Shown here: positions 30,939 through 39,887 of the stretch, piece by piece
How positions within the stretch are numbered: position 1 is the stretch's first letter
How the letters are laid out: every line of letters starts with the position of its first letter
NCBI RefSeq assembly: GCF_030063135.1
Contig: NZ_JASISO010000006.1
Span: 177,137 to 241,136 of the forward strand
Direction of reading: 5' to 3'
DNA from: Streptomyces sp. G-G2
Lineage (GTDB): Bacteria; Actinomycetota; Actinomycetes; Streptomycetales; Streptomycetaceae
DNA length: 64,000 nucleotides
The notes under the pieces: model-generated
Seen by the model: the letters and a program-made list of their open reading frames with translations, nothing else
Told to the model about the DNA's origin: nothing
Database searches by the model: none
Made by a program: the position numbers and the translations under genes

Positions 30939-32465
30939 TCAGCCCCCGCACACCACCTGGTCGCCGGTCACCACGCCGAACTCGCCCTGGTACGGGTCCT
31001 CGGCGCGGACCGGGACCACCTTCTTGTAGTCCGCGCCCGCCGTCACGATCAGGGTCCGCCCCTGCCCGGCCACCGCCCGCAGCTCGATGCCCGGCAGCGC
31101 CGTCGCGATCGTCCGCGCCGAACGGTCCCAGCGCGGGTCGTACGTCACCACCGTGCGCTTGACCTCGCGGCTCGCGGCGTTCCCGGGCGTGCGGGTGGTG
31201 TCGAAGCCGGTGGCCCGCAGCGCCTCGTCGACGCGGCCGCCCATCCCGTCGATCCGGGTGCCGTTCTCCACCTGGATCCGGATCTGCTGGGGCGCCACGT
31301 CCACCGGTACGGCGGGCTGCGGAGCCTTGGCCCCGGCCTTCGCGGCCGGCCGGGCCGGAGCCAGCGGGCGGTCGTCGCGCAGCGCCGCGAAGACCTTCGC
31401 GGCCTTCGGCGCGTCCCACTTCACCGTGTCGCCCAGCCCCTTGACCGGGAACGACGCGTCGCCCACCGGTACGGACGCGAACTCCGACGAGGACGGGGTG
31501 AACCCCCGCATCGCCTGCCCCAGCGCCAGCATCTGCTCCGAGCCGAAGCCCCGGTCGGCCCGCACCGACCCCAGCAGGGTCGAGCTGACCTGCTTGAACT
31601 TCACCGGGTTCAGCAGTATCCCGCCACTGGTCGACTGCTTGATCAGCGCCGCGACGAACCGCTGCTGGCGCTGCATCCGGCCGAGGTCCGAGGCCCCGTC
31701 GACGTGGCGCGACCGTACGTACTGCAGGGCCTGGCCGCCGCCCAGCCGGTGGGTGCCGGGCTGGAGGTCCAGGCCCGTGTACGAGTCCTGCATGGCCTTG
31801 GCCGTGCAGATCTCCACCCCGCCGATCGCGTCGACCGTCTTCATGAAGCTGGTGAAGTCGACCTCCAGGTAGTGGTCGATCTTCACCCGGGTCATGTTCT
31901 CCACGGTCCGCACCGTCAGGTTCGGGCCGCCCTCGGCGTACGCGGCGTTCAGCTTCACCGGGTGCGCGTGGTGGGCCTTCCCGGTCGAGGCGTCGGTGTG
32001 CTCGGGCACCTCGGCGTAACTGTCGCGGGGCAGGCTCACCACGCTCGCCCGCTCCCGGTCCGCCGAGATGTGCACCAGCATGATCGTGTCGGTGCAGTGG
32101 CAGGGGGCCCCGCCGAGCCGGTAGTCGCGCTTCTCGTCCGGGCTGATCTTGTCCCGGCCGTCGGTGCCGACCAGCAGGAAGTTCATGCCGTGGCCCGCCT
32201 GCGGGCGGTTCTTCATGTCCTTGAACGGGTCCACCCGCTCGATCCCGGTGTCCAGACCGGTCATCACCGCGTGGCCGATCGCCCCGGAACCCAGCACCGC
32301 CACCGACACGGTCGCCGCCAGCCGTACCCCCCAGCGGGGTCTGCTCGGGCGCTTTACCGCACTGGCACCGCCCGCGCGCCGGGGTCGCTGCGGTGGTGCG
32401 GGACGGGGGGAGCGGTGCGGGTGTGGCACGGGGGACACGGGGGGCACCTCCGCGGCGTAAGTCAC
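30939..32465 (-). CDS. LCP family protein with LytR_C domain
   Basis: About 508 residues from a GTG at 32465. The cytoplasmic N-terminus is short and Pro-rich, one membrane helix (VRLAATVSVAVLGSGAIG) follows, then the LCP domain with FLLVGTDGRD, CTDTIMLVHIS, SLPRDSYAEVP, KLNAAYAEGGPN, IDHYLEVDF and YVRSRHVDGASDLGR. The C-terminal about 120 residues (IRIQVENGTRIDGMGG onward) is a LytR_C domain. No strong ribosome site precedes the GTG, so the start is uncertain. It is divergent from a GT2 gene. Confidence 0.87.
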   Translation of the reverse strand: MTYAAEVPPVSPVPHPHRSPRPAPPQRPRRAGGASAVKRPSRPRWGVRLAATVSVAVLGSGAIGHAVMTGLDTGIERVDPFKDMKNRPQAGHGMNFLLVGTDGRDKISPDEKRDYRLGGAPCHCTDTIMLVHISADRERASVVSLPRDSYAEVPEHTDASTGKAHHAHPVKLNAAYAEGGPNLTVRTVENMTRVKIDHYLEVDFTSFMKTVDAIGGVEICTAKAMQDSYTGLDLQPGTHRLGGGQALQYVRSRHVDGASDLGRMQRQQRFVAALIKQSTSGGILLNPVKFKQVSSTLLGSVRADRGFGSEQMLALGQAMRGFTPSSSEFASVPVGDASFPVKGLGDTVKWDAPKAAKVFAALRDDRPLAPARPAAKAGAKAPQPAVPVDVAPQQIRIQVENGTRIDGMGGRVDEALRATGFDTTRTPGNAASREVKRTVVTYDPRWDRSARTIATALPGIELRAVAGQGRTLIVTAGADYKKVVPVRAEDPYQGEFGVVTGDQVVCGG

Positions 32466-32592
32466 AAGCAGGGCAGATTCGTCAGAACAGTAGGCCCATA
32501 CGATCAGCGACTGACCGTACCGATCGTCCGGCGCGCACCCGGTTCCCCCGTACGCGGTAACGTGACACCGATACCCGACCTTGAAGGACCAC

Positions 32593-33621
32593 ATGCCCAC
32601 CCAGCAGCCCGCAGTCTCGGTGATCATGCCGGTGCTCAACGAGGAGCGCCATCTGCGCGACTCCGTCCGGCACATCCTGGGACAGGACTACGCAGGCGAG
32701 ATGGAGGTGGTGATCGCCCTCGGCCCGTCCACGGACCGGACCGACGAGATCGCCGCCGAGCTCGTACGTGAAGACCCGCGCGTCCACACCGTCCCGAACC
32801 CCACCGGCCGCACCCCGGCCGCCCTCAACGCCGCCATCAAGGCCTCGCGCCACCCGATCGTGGTGCGGGTCGACGGGCACGGCATGCTCTCCCCGAACTA
32901 CATCGCCACCGCCGTCCGCCTCCTGGAGGAGACGGGCGCGCAGAACGTCGGCGGCATCATGCACGCCGAGGGCGAGAACGCCTGGGAGGACGCCGTCGCC
33001 GCCGCGATGACGTCGAAGATCGGCGTCGGCAACGCCGCCTTCCACACCGGCGGCGAGGCGGGCCCCGCCGACACCGTCTACCTCGGCGTCTTCCGCCGCG
33101 AGGCGCTGGAACGCGCGGGCGGCTACAACGTGGAGTTCATCCGCGCCCAGGACTGGGAGCTGAACTTCCGCATCCGCGAGGCGGGCGGGCTGATCTGGTT
33201 CTCGCCCGAGCTGAAGGTCCAGTACCGGCCGCGCCCCTCCGTACGGGCGCTGGCCAAGCAGTACAAGGACTACGGCCGCTGGCGCCACGTGGTGGCCCGC
33301 TACCACGCCGGCTCGATCAACCTCCGCTACCTGGCTCCGCCGACCGCGCTCTGCGCGATCGCCGCCGCAGTGGTGGCGGGCGCGACGGTGACCCCGTGGG
33401 CCTTCGCGGTCCCGGCGGCGTACCTGGCCGCGATCACCGCGGGCTCCGTCCCCGCGGGCAGGGGCCTCTCCCTCAAGGCCCGCGCCCAGATCCCGGTGGC
33501 CCTGGCCACGATGCACATGTGCTGGGGCTTCGGCTTCCTGACCAGCCCCCGGGCCCTGGCGAACCGCGTCATCGCCAGCCGCCGCCCGTCGCTGCGCGAG
33601 GACAGCCCGGCGGCCCCGTAG
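32593..33621 (+). CDS. Family 2 glycosyltransferase with C-terminal membrane segments
   Basis: A 342-residue GT2 enzyme. SVIMPVLNEERHLRDSV starts the nucleotide-sugar fold, VRVDGHGMLS replaces the usual DXD region, and AQDWELNFRI is the ED-like catalytic base motif. Two hydrophobic stretches near 255-295 anchor it. It resembles succinoglycan/ExoA-type transferases. The ATG at 32593 follows AAGGA by six bases. It is divergent from one LCP gene and convergent with another, so it probably makes a glycan those ligases attach. Confidence 0.85.
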   Translation: MPTQQPAVSVIMPVLNEERHLRDSVRHILGQDYAGEMEVVIALGPSTDRTDEIAAELVREDPRVHTVPNPTGRTPAALNAAIKASRHPIVVRVDGHGMLSPNYIATAVRLLEETGAQNVGGIMHAEGENAWEDAVAAAMTSKIGVGNAAFHTGGEAGPADTVYLGVFRREALERAGGYNVEFIRAQDWELNFRIREAGGLIWFSPELKVQYRPRPSVRALAKQYKDYGRWRHVVARYHAGSINLRYLAPPTALCAIAAAVVAGATVTPWAFAVPAAYLAAITAGSVPAGRGLSLKARAQIPVALATMHMCWGFGFLTSPRALANRVIASRRPSLREDSPAAP

Positions 33622-33633
33622 TCACGCCACGCG

Positions 33634-33673
33634 GACCGGGGCCCGGCGGATTCTCATCCGCCGGGCCCCGGTC
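33634..33673. terminator. Bidirectional terminator hairpin
   Basis: A perfect 17-base stem (33634-33650 with 33657-33673) with loop TTCTCA separates the convergent GT2 and LCP genes. Confidence 0.85.
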
Positions 33674-33697
33674 TCGTACGTACGTCTCTCGACGCGG

Positions 33698-35386
33698 CTA
33701 CCAGGTGAAGCCCTCCTGGATCGCCATGCACTCCTTGTCGTTGTCGCCGTTCAGGGGGCGGGCCGAGTCCGGGGCCTTGTTCAGCGGCGGGGCCGCGGGG
33801 GCGGGGGCGGCGCCCGTGCGCCAGTCCTTGCCCACGAACAGGGTGATGCCCGTGACCTCCGTGGAGCGCTGCACCGAGCTTGCGGGCAGGCCCAGGGCGG
33901 TGGCCACGGCCTGGGCGTCGCCGGCCTGGTCCAGGCCCGCGTAGCGGATCACCGTGGTGTCCTCGGCCGCGGCCTGGTTGTCGACGACCGCCTTGGTGAA
34001 GCCCTTGTCCGCCAGCAGCGCGGCGACCTCGGTCGAGCGGCCCTTGACCTTGCTCTCCGGGCCGGCCTTGCCGCCGGTCGCGTTGCGGACCATGACCGGG
34101 ATCTTGGCGGGCGGCGCGGCCGGGTCGGCGGCGGGCTGCGAGGGGGCGGCCGACGCGGGGGCGGAGGGGGCGCCGGACGTGGCCCCCGAGGGCTGTCCCT
34201 TGCCGTCGAGCGCGATGTCGTCGCGCACCATCTGGAAGAGCTCCTCGGCCTCGACCGGCTTCGGCTCGACGCGGCCCTCCTCGCGGGTGCTGTACACCCA
34301 CGGCATGGTGGTCATGGTGATCCGGCCGGTCGGGACCTTCTTCAGCTCCATGCTGAGGTCGAAGAGCTTGTCGATCTTGTTCAGGCTGGTGTCCACGACC
34401 ATGGCGTCGATGGCCGCCTGCGCCAGGCTGTTGAGCTTCACCGGGTTGGTGAGCTTGGCGTTCTTGCGGAACTCGCGGGCCATGGAGTTCATGTACATGT
34501 GCTGGGCGTGCGTACGGCCGATGTCGGTGCCGTCCTCGAAGCCGTAGCGGGTGCGCAGCCACTGCAGCGCCTGCTCGCCCTGGATGACGTTCTCGCCCTT
34601 GGGCAGCTTGAGGCCCGAGCCGTGGCCTTCGCTGGTGCGCGAGAGCACGTTCTGCTGGACGCAGACCGGGACGCCGCCGATGGCGTCCGCCATCTTCACC
34701 ACGCCCTTGAAGTCGATGAGCATGAAGTGGTCGACGGGGATGCCGGTCAGCTCCTGCCAGGCCGCGACCGTGCAGCCCGGGCCGCCCCGGCCGAGCGACT
34801 CGTTGGTCTGCACGAGCCCCTTGCTGGCCTGGTAGACCTTGCCGTCCTTGTCGGTGCACTTGGGCATCTTGATCAAGGTGTCGCGCGGCATCGACACGAC
34901 CGACATGTTGCTGCGGTCCGCGGACAGGTGCAGCAGCATCTGTACGTCCGCCAGCGGCGGCCCGTCGAAGGTGTCATGGGCCCCGCCGAGGGCCTGGTTC
35001 TCCTTGCCGTCGCGCGCGTCGGAGCCGATGAGCAGGATGTTCAGCGGGGTCTGCCCGAAGGCGTTGGGCTTGGACCCGCCGAGCTTGCTGTCACCGAGGT
35101 TCAGCACGTCCGTGTGGATGTTGCCGTTCATGTAGCGGTAGTACAGGTAACCGGCGCCGGCCGTCCCGAGTATGAGCAGGGCGAGCACGGACGACACCCA
35201 CCGCAGCACCCGTCTGCGTCCCCGGCGCGGTTGCCCGGACGGACCGCCCGGTCCCGTCGCCGCGCCGTCGCCCGAGGCCCCCCGTGGGCGGGGCACCGCG
35301 CCGGACGCGCCACCGCCGCCGTCGCCGGATATGCCACCGGTGCTCCCCGAGGGCGCACCCTCCCCCCGCACGCTGCTACGCGTCAC
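33698..35386 (-). CDS. LCP family protein with LytR_C domain
   Basis: A 562-residue protein with a Gly/Ser/Arg cytoplasmic tail, one membrane helix (VLRWVSSVLALLILGTAG), the LCP domain (ILLIGSDARDG, SMPRDTLIKMP with the catalytic Arg, GPGCTVAAWQELTGIPVDHFMLIDF, WLRTRYGFEDGTDIGR) and a C-terminal LytR_C domain (IPVMVRNATGG onward). Paired Cys around the PVDHF strand are typical of actinobacterial LCPs. GTG at 35386 has GAGGGGGG five bases upstream. It is the last of three tandem LCP genes. Confidence 0.9.
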   Translation of the reverse strand: MTRSSVRGEGAPSGSTGGISGDGGGGASGAVPRPRGASGDGAATGPGGPSGQPRRGRRRVLRWVSSVLALLILGTAGAGYLYYRYMNGNIHTDVLNLGDSKLGGSKPNAFGQTPLNILLIGSDARDGKENQALGGAHDTFDGPPLADVQMLLHLSADRSNMSVVSMPRDTLIKMPKCTDKDGKVYQASKGLVQTNESLGRGGPGCTVAAWQELTGIPVDHFMLIDFKGVVKMADAIGGVPVCVQQNVLSRTSEGHGSGLKLPKGENVIQGEQALQWLRTRYGFEDGTDIGRTHAQHMYMNSMAREFRKNAKLTNPVKLNSLAQAAIDAMVVDTSLNKIDKLFDLSMELKKVPTGRITMTTMPWVYSTREEGRVEPKPVEAEELFQMVRDDIALDGKGQPSGATSGAPSAPASAAPSQPAADPAAPPAKIPVMVRNATGGKAGPESKVKGRSTEVAALLADKGFTKAVVDNQAAAEDTTVIRYAGLDQAGDAQAVATALGLPASSVQRSTEVTGITLFVGKDWRTGAAPAPAAPPLNKAPDSARPLNGDNDKECMAIQEGFTW

Positions 35387-35495
35387 ACGTACCCCCCTCA
35401 AGATCCTGATTCGTCAGGCATTGTGCCGGTCGTTCCTGTGTCGGCCCGCCGCCAGGGCCGGTTGTCCGGCACGGACCGCGATCCGACGCGTCCTG

Positions 35496-37304
35496 CTATT
35501 TGGCGCAGACCGCCTTGTCCGCCTCGACCCGCTGGACGCCCTCGGGCGCCTGCTGCGGCGCCGTGAGCGAGATCCCCGCCCCCTTGAAGTCCGCGCCGAG
35601 CGTGAGCTTCATCGGTGTCTTCGGCGGCGCGTCCGCCGATCCGGCCTTCAGGGCCGACGCGGGCAGGCCCATCATGTCGGCGAGCGCCCGGGCCTGGTCG
35701 GCCTGGTTGGGCGCGTACTCCAGCGTGGTGTGATCGAGCTTCGCGGGCGCGTTGCCCAGGTTGCTCGACTTCTCCACGCCCTTCGAATTCTGCAGCCACG
35801 CCAGGGTGGTGGAGGCGGAGCCCTGCGGCCCGCCGCCGTTGGAGACGGCCACCCGTACGTCGGCGGCCGGCGCGCGGTTGCCCTGGAGCAGCGCGTCCTG
35901 CTTGCTCTTGGCCTCCGCCGCCGCGGCCTTCTCCTTCTGCTCCACCGCCGTCAGCGAGACGTCCTCGCGGATCATCTGGAGCAGCGGATCGGACTGCGAG
36001 GGATTGAGCACCACGGTCACCTTGACCCGCTCCGCCGGATTGTCGAGCACCGGCAGGGTGGTGAAGGTGATGTTCTTCGGGTTGATCCCCTTCAACTCAC
36101 CTGCCAGCGAGGTGAGTTGGCTGATGGAACCCATGCCCTTGTCCACGCTCAGCGCCTTCGTGGCCGCCTCCGCGAGCGCGAACACCTTCTTCGGGCTGGT
36201 CAGCGTGTCCTGCGACTTCATCTCACGGATCATGGAACTCAGGAACTGCTGCTGGGTCTTGATCCGGTCGAGGTCGCTCTCGTTGCCGAAGGAGTGCCGC
36301 GTCCGTACGAAGGCCAGCGCCTGCTCCCCGTCGAGCCGGTGCTCGCCCGCCGTCAGGTTCAGCTTCGAGTCGCGGTCGTTGACGGCCTTGTCCAGGCACA
36401 CCGGGACCCCGCCGACGGCCTTGCTCAGGGTCTTGACCGCGTTGAAGTCCGCCATCAGGAAGTGGTCCACGGGGATGCCGGTCAGTTCCTGCACCGTGCG
36501 CATCGTGCAGCCCGGGTCCCGGCCCTCCTGCCCGAGGCTCGTGTTGAAGCGCACCCCGCGCTGCGCGGGGATGTTCTTCGTCGAGCCGTCGGGCTGCTTC
36601 GTCGGGCAGGTCGGGATGTCGGTGATCAGGTCGCGGGGGATGGACAGCGCCGTCGCGTTCGTCCGGTCCTTGGAGACGTGGAAGAGGAAAGTGGTGTCCG
36701 CGTGGCCGGGGCTGTCGGGGTCGCCGTAGCCCGCGTTGCCGTCACCGGTCCGCTTGTCCGTGCCGATGATCAGGATGTTGATCGGCTGGTCCTTCTGGAA
36801 GCCGTTGCGGCCCGCGCCCAGGGTGTCCGTGGTCTTGATGTTGCCGTTGAGGTGGTCGTAGTACAGGTACGCGGCGAGGGAGCCGCCCACCAGTACGAAC
36901 GCCAGCGAGCCGCCCGCGATCGCCAGCCCCTTCCGGCGCCCCCGGCCGCCTTCTCCGCCCGGTCCGTGCCCTCCGGCGGTCCGCCGCCCGCCGCGCCGCC
37001 CGCCGCCGGGCCCGTCACCGCGCCGCGGCCCGGGCACCCCCGGAGAGGGAGTCGCGGGAGCCGCGGGGGACGTGGGGGAGGGGGCCGTGGAGGACTTCGA
37101 GGCCCGGCCCGACCTGGCGGCGGTGCCGGAGGGGGAGGGGGAGGCCGAGGGGAGCCGGCCGCGGGCTCTTCGGGGGGAGGTCACCGAGGGCCGCTGCGCA
37201 GCGGAGCGGTCCGGTCGCAGCTCGTAGTCGCCTGTGCGAGGGTCGAGGACCCATTGGTCTGCGGGGTCGGCTTCTTCTGCTCGCCCACGGCTGTGCGCAT
37301 CCAC
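35496..37304 (-). CDS. LCP family protein with LytR_C domain
   Basis: A 602-residue ligase. The long N-terminal cytoplasmic part (about 1-125) starts ADPADQWVLDPRTGDYEL and is rich in Ser, Pro and Gly; a membrane helix (AIAGGSLAFVLVGGSLAAYL) follows. The LCP domain shows ILIIGTDKRTG, SIPRDLITDIP, GCTMRTVQELTGIPVDHFLMADF and FVRTRHSFGNESDLDR. The C-terminal LytR_C domain begins VRVAVSNGGG. The start is a GTG with AGGA some 12 bases upstream. It is the middle gene of the LCP trio. Confidence 0.9.
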   Translation of the reverse strand: MDAHSRGRAEEADPADQWVLDPRTGDYELRPDRSAAQRPSVTSPRRARGRLPSASPSPSGTAARSGRASKSSTAPSPTSPAAPATPSPGVPGPRRGDGPGGGRRGGRRTAGGHGPGGEGGRGRRKGLAIAGGSLAFVLVGGSLAAYLYYDHLNGNIKTTDTLGAGRNGFQKDQPINILIIGTDKRTGDGNAGYGDPDSPGHADTTFLFHVSKDRTNATALSIPRDLITDIPTCPTKQPDGSTKNIPAQRGVRFNTSLGQEGRDPGCTMRTVQELTGIPVDHFLMADFNAVKTLSKAVGGVPVCLDKAVNDRDSKLNLTAGEHRLDGEQALAFVRTRHSFGNESDLDRIKTQQQFLSSMIREMKSQDTLTSPKKVFALAEAATKALSVDKGMGSISQLTSLAGELKGINPKNITFTTLPVLDNPAERVKVTVVLNPSQSDPLLQMIREDVSLTAVEQKEKAAAAEAKSKQDALLQGNRAPAADVRVAVSNGGGPQGSASTTLAWLQNSKGVEKSSNLGNAPAKLDHTTLEYAPNQADQARALADMMGLPASALKAGSADAPPKTPMKLTLGADFKGAGISLTAPQQAPEGVQRVEADKAVCAK

Positions 37305-37527
37305 GGTTGCTCGAGTCCTCCGTCGGTGCCTCGCGAGGCGCCTCCCCCCAGGCGCTCGGTCAACGATCGGGCTGCTGGTGCACGGCCTACGGCCTGCCTG
37401 CGCACCGGATCGCTCACCTTATCCGGCCAGTTCACCGCCAAACCATGCTGGTGACAAATTCCACTCACCTTATAACTGGGCAAACCCCTCATCCCACCCG
37501 GTTCGGACTCCGGCTTTTTGGATTGTT

Positions 37528-38739
37528 TTACCGGCAGGTAGCGGTACCCGCCGTGGTGCCCGTGAAAGTGGGGACGGGCGAGGGGGCGGGGGCGGTTCCC
37601 GCGCCTGCCGCCGGGGTGTGCTCGGCCTCGGCCCGCTGTTCGGGGGTGGCCTGTCCTTGCGGATCAAGGGCTGCGGGCGCGACCACCGTCACCGGCTCGT
37701 CCATCCGCAGCTGCTGGAAGAGCCGGGCCGCTTCCGGCTCCGCCAGTTCGTCCCGGTTCGGATCGGCGGCGTACGGCTTGCGCGGTACGGTCAGGAAGTT
37801 GATCCGATCGGTCGGGATGTTCCGTATGCCGCGCACCAGTTCGTACAGCCCGCGCAGCGAGGCCAGCCCCGGGTCCGCGGTCACCGAGGAAGTCGCCGCG
37901 TCCAGCAGGGGATAGAGCCGGGCCGGATTGAGCAGCACCCCGTCGCTCTGCACCTTCTTCACCAGCGAGCCCATGAACTCCTGCTGGCGTTCCATCCGTT
38001 CGGTGTCGCTGCCGTTGCCCAGGCTGTGCCGGACCCGGACGAAGCCGAGGGCCTGCTCGCCCTGGAGGGTCTGCCGTCCGGCGGGCAGCTTCAGCTTCGC
38101 ATCGGTGTCGTCGATCGGCTGCTTGAGGCAGACCTCGACCCCGCCGACGGCGTCGACCACCCTCTTGAACCCGCCGAAGTCGATCACCATGTGGTGATCG
38201 ACGCGGATCCCGGTCAGCTTCTCGACCGTACGGACCGTGCAGGCCGCGCCGCCCCACTCGAAGGCCCAGTTGAACTGGGCGTTCTGCGCGGTGGTCCGGC
38301 TCCCGTCCGCCTTCAGGCAGCTCGGTACGTCGGTCATCAGGTCTCGCGGTATCGACACCGCGGTCGCGCTCAGCCGGTTCGCGGGCAGGTGCAGCAGGAT
38401 CGCGGTGTCCGAGCGCTGGGTGCCGACGTCCCGTCCGTACTTGGCGTTCTCCTTGCCGGAGCGCGAGTCCGAACCGATCAGCAGCACGTTCTGGGCGCCG
38501 TCCACGAAGTGCACCGGGCGCTCGCGGTCGTAGCGCCGCAGTTCGGCGGCGGCGGAGGTGTCCTCCTTGATGTTGCCCTCGAGCTTGCGGTAGACCCACC
38601 AGCCGGTCGCCGCCCCCGCCAGGACCAGCAGCACCACCCCGAGGCCGATCCAGCGCAGCGGCCGGCGCCGTCGGCGCGGGGGCGGCGTACCGCCCGTGCC
38701 CGCACCGGGGTGCTCGGGTATGCCGGCGCTGTCGGTCAC
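37528..38739 (-). CDS. LCP family protein
   Basis: A 403-residue LCP protein without a LytR_C domain. A short basic N-terminus (PPPRRRRRPLRW) precedes the membrane helix and LCP domain: VLLIGSDSRSG, SIPRDLMTDVP, CTVRTVEKLTGIRVDHHMVIDF and FVRVRHSLGNGSDTERM. A Pro/Ala-rich tail closes it. It is first of three tandem minus-strand LCP genes, with a 223-base gap before the next. The gap shows no hairpin but is AT-richer at 37440-37520 and may hold a promoter. Confidence 0.9.
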   Translation of the reverse strand: MTDSAGIPEHPGAGTGGTPPPRRRRRPLRWIGLGVVLLVLAGAATGWWVYRKLEGNIKEDTSAAAELRRYDRERPVHFVDGAQNVLLIGSDSRSGKENAKYGRDVGTQRSDTAILLHLPANRLSATAVSIPRDLMTDVPSCLKADGSRTTAQNAQFNWAFEWGGAACTVRTVEKLTGIRVDHHMVIDFGGFKRVVDAVGGVEVCLKQPIDDTDAKLKLPAGRQTLQGEQALGFVRVRHSLGNGSDTERMERQQEFMGSLVKKVQSDGVLLNPARLYPLLDAATSSVTADPGLASLRGLYELVRGIRNIPTDRINFLTVPRKPYAADPNRDELAEPEAARLFQQLRMDEPVTVVAPAALDPQGQATPEQRAEAEHTPAAGAGTAPAPSPVPTFTGTTAGTATCR

Positions 38740-38958
38740 GTCCGCGTCCGTCCCTCACCGCTAGGTGACAGCCCCGTACGGGTGGGTACGCGGCCTACGC
38801 CGATCCTGCCCCGGGGTCGGCGGAGCGGCCCGGGGCAGGGGTCCCTACTACGCCGTGTGGGTGACAAATAGCGTGTTCCCGCAGGGGGCGGCGCGGGCGC
38901 CGGGTACCGGGAACGACGCGAGCGACGCGGTGGCCGCGTCCGGTGGGTGACGCGGCCA

Positions 38959-39040
38959 CTACGCGGTGTGGCCTGCCGTTACGCGCTGCCGTGGTCTGTC
39001 GCTACGCGCCGTGGCCTGCCGCTACGCGGTGTGGGTCACG
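38959..39040. repeat. Four imperfect 20-23 base repeats overlapping a gene end
   Basis: Units beginning YTACGCG start at 38959, 38979, 39002 and 39022. The last unit is the 3' end of the TIGR03089 gene (minus strand), so the other three are copies just beyond its stop. A related CTACGCCGTGTGG lies at 38849. The remaining intergenic DNA from 38740 shows nothing else. Confidence 0.7.
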
Positions 39041-39771
39041 CGTTCGCTCTCGGCCCGGGTGGCCAGGGCGGCCTCGGACAGCTGGTCCAGGTGACGGCAG
39101 AGCACCGCCGACCCGCCCGCCGCGAGCGGTGCGAACAGTCCGGCCGACAGTCCCTCCCAGGTGTCGAAGCCCAGCCCCGACAGCACCCGGGAGCCCCCGC
39201 TCAGCCCCCGCTCCGCCGCGTCCGCCCGCGCCCGGTCCACCAGCTGTACGTACGACAGCGCGCGGCCCCCGACCCGCAGCGCGGCCCCCTCGGGGTCCAC
39301 CGGCACGAAGGGCGCGAACTGGTCGCCCTGCCCCGGCACCTCCACCGCGTAGTCCGCGAACCCGGCCGGGGGCTGCGGGAAGCGCCCGCCGAGCGGCCGC
39401 AGCGCCAGCGCGACCCGCTCGCCGGAGCAGGCCCGCGCCTCCTCCAGCGTGTCCGGCCCGCTGACCACGAGGTCCGCGTCGGCCGGGTCCCCGCCCACCT
39501 CGACCGTCACGCCGACCGAGGCGCAGGCGATCAGCCACACGGCGCTCTGCCAGTGGGCGGGCAGCAGCAGCGCGAGCCGGTCGCCGGGCTCGGCGCCGAG
39601 GTCGCCCTGGAGCAGGTTGGCGGTTTTGGCCACCCAATTGGCGAAGGTGGTGACGGACAATTCGATGCGCTCGCCCGTCGCGTCGTCGTAGAAGGTGACG
39701 AGGGGGCGGCCCGGATCGGCGGCGAGCGCGGATCGCAGCAGGTCGGCAGGGGTGCGGTCAGTGGTGTTCAC
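39022..39771 (-). CDS. TIGR03089 family protein (AMP-ligase N-terminal-like)
   Basis: A 249-residue protein resembling the N-terminal part of acyl-CoA synthetases: PLVTFYDDATGERIELSVTTFANWVAKTANLL and LLPAHWQSAVWLIACASVGV. The ATP-binding P-loop (SSGTTG) and the C-terminal domain are absent, as is normal for this actinobacterial family, so it is not a truncated gene. It probably has a non-catalytic or unknown role. A homologue lies in the equivalent LCP-containing region of mycobacteria, as I recall. Confidence 0.8.
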   Translation of the reverse strand: MNTTDRTPADLLRSALAADPGRPLVTFYDDATGERIELSVTTFANWVAKTANLLQGDLGAEPGDRLALLLPAHWQSAVWLIACASVGVTVEVGGDPADADLVVSGPDTLEEARACSGERVALALRPLGGRFPQPPAGFADYAVEVPGQGDQFAPFVPVDPEGAALRVGGRALSYVQLVDRARADAAERGLSGGSRVLSGLGFDTWEGLSAGLFAPLAAGGSAVLCRHLDQLSEAALATRAESERVTHTA

Positions 39772-39887
39772 CCGGCTCAGGCTACGCGGGGGCCTCCCTC
39801 GTACGGGGGCCGTACCGCTCCCCCGTACGGAGGAACGCCGGAGCGCAATTACCCGACGATCCGTCAGTTCTCCGATGGCGCCCGGCG

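Noticed and set aside
39022..39771. Truncated acyl-CoA synthetase pseudogene
   Set aside because: The short length without the ATP-binding loop is normal for the TIGR03089 family, and the frame is intact.
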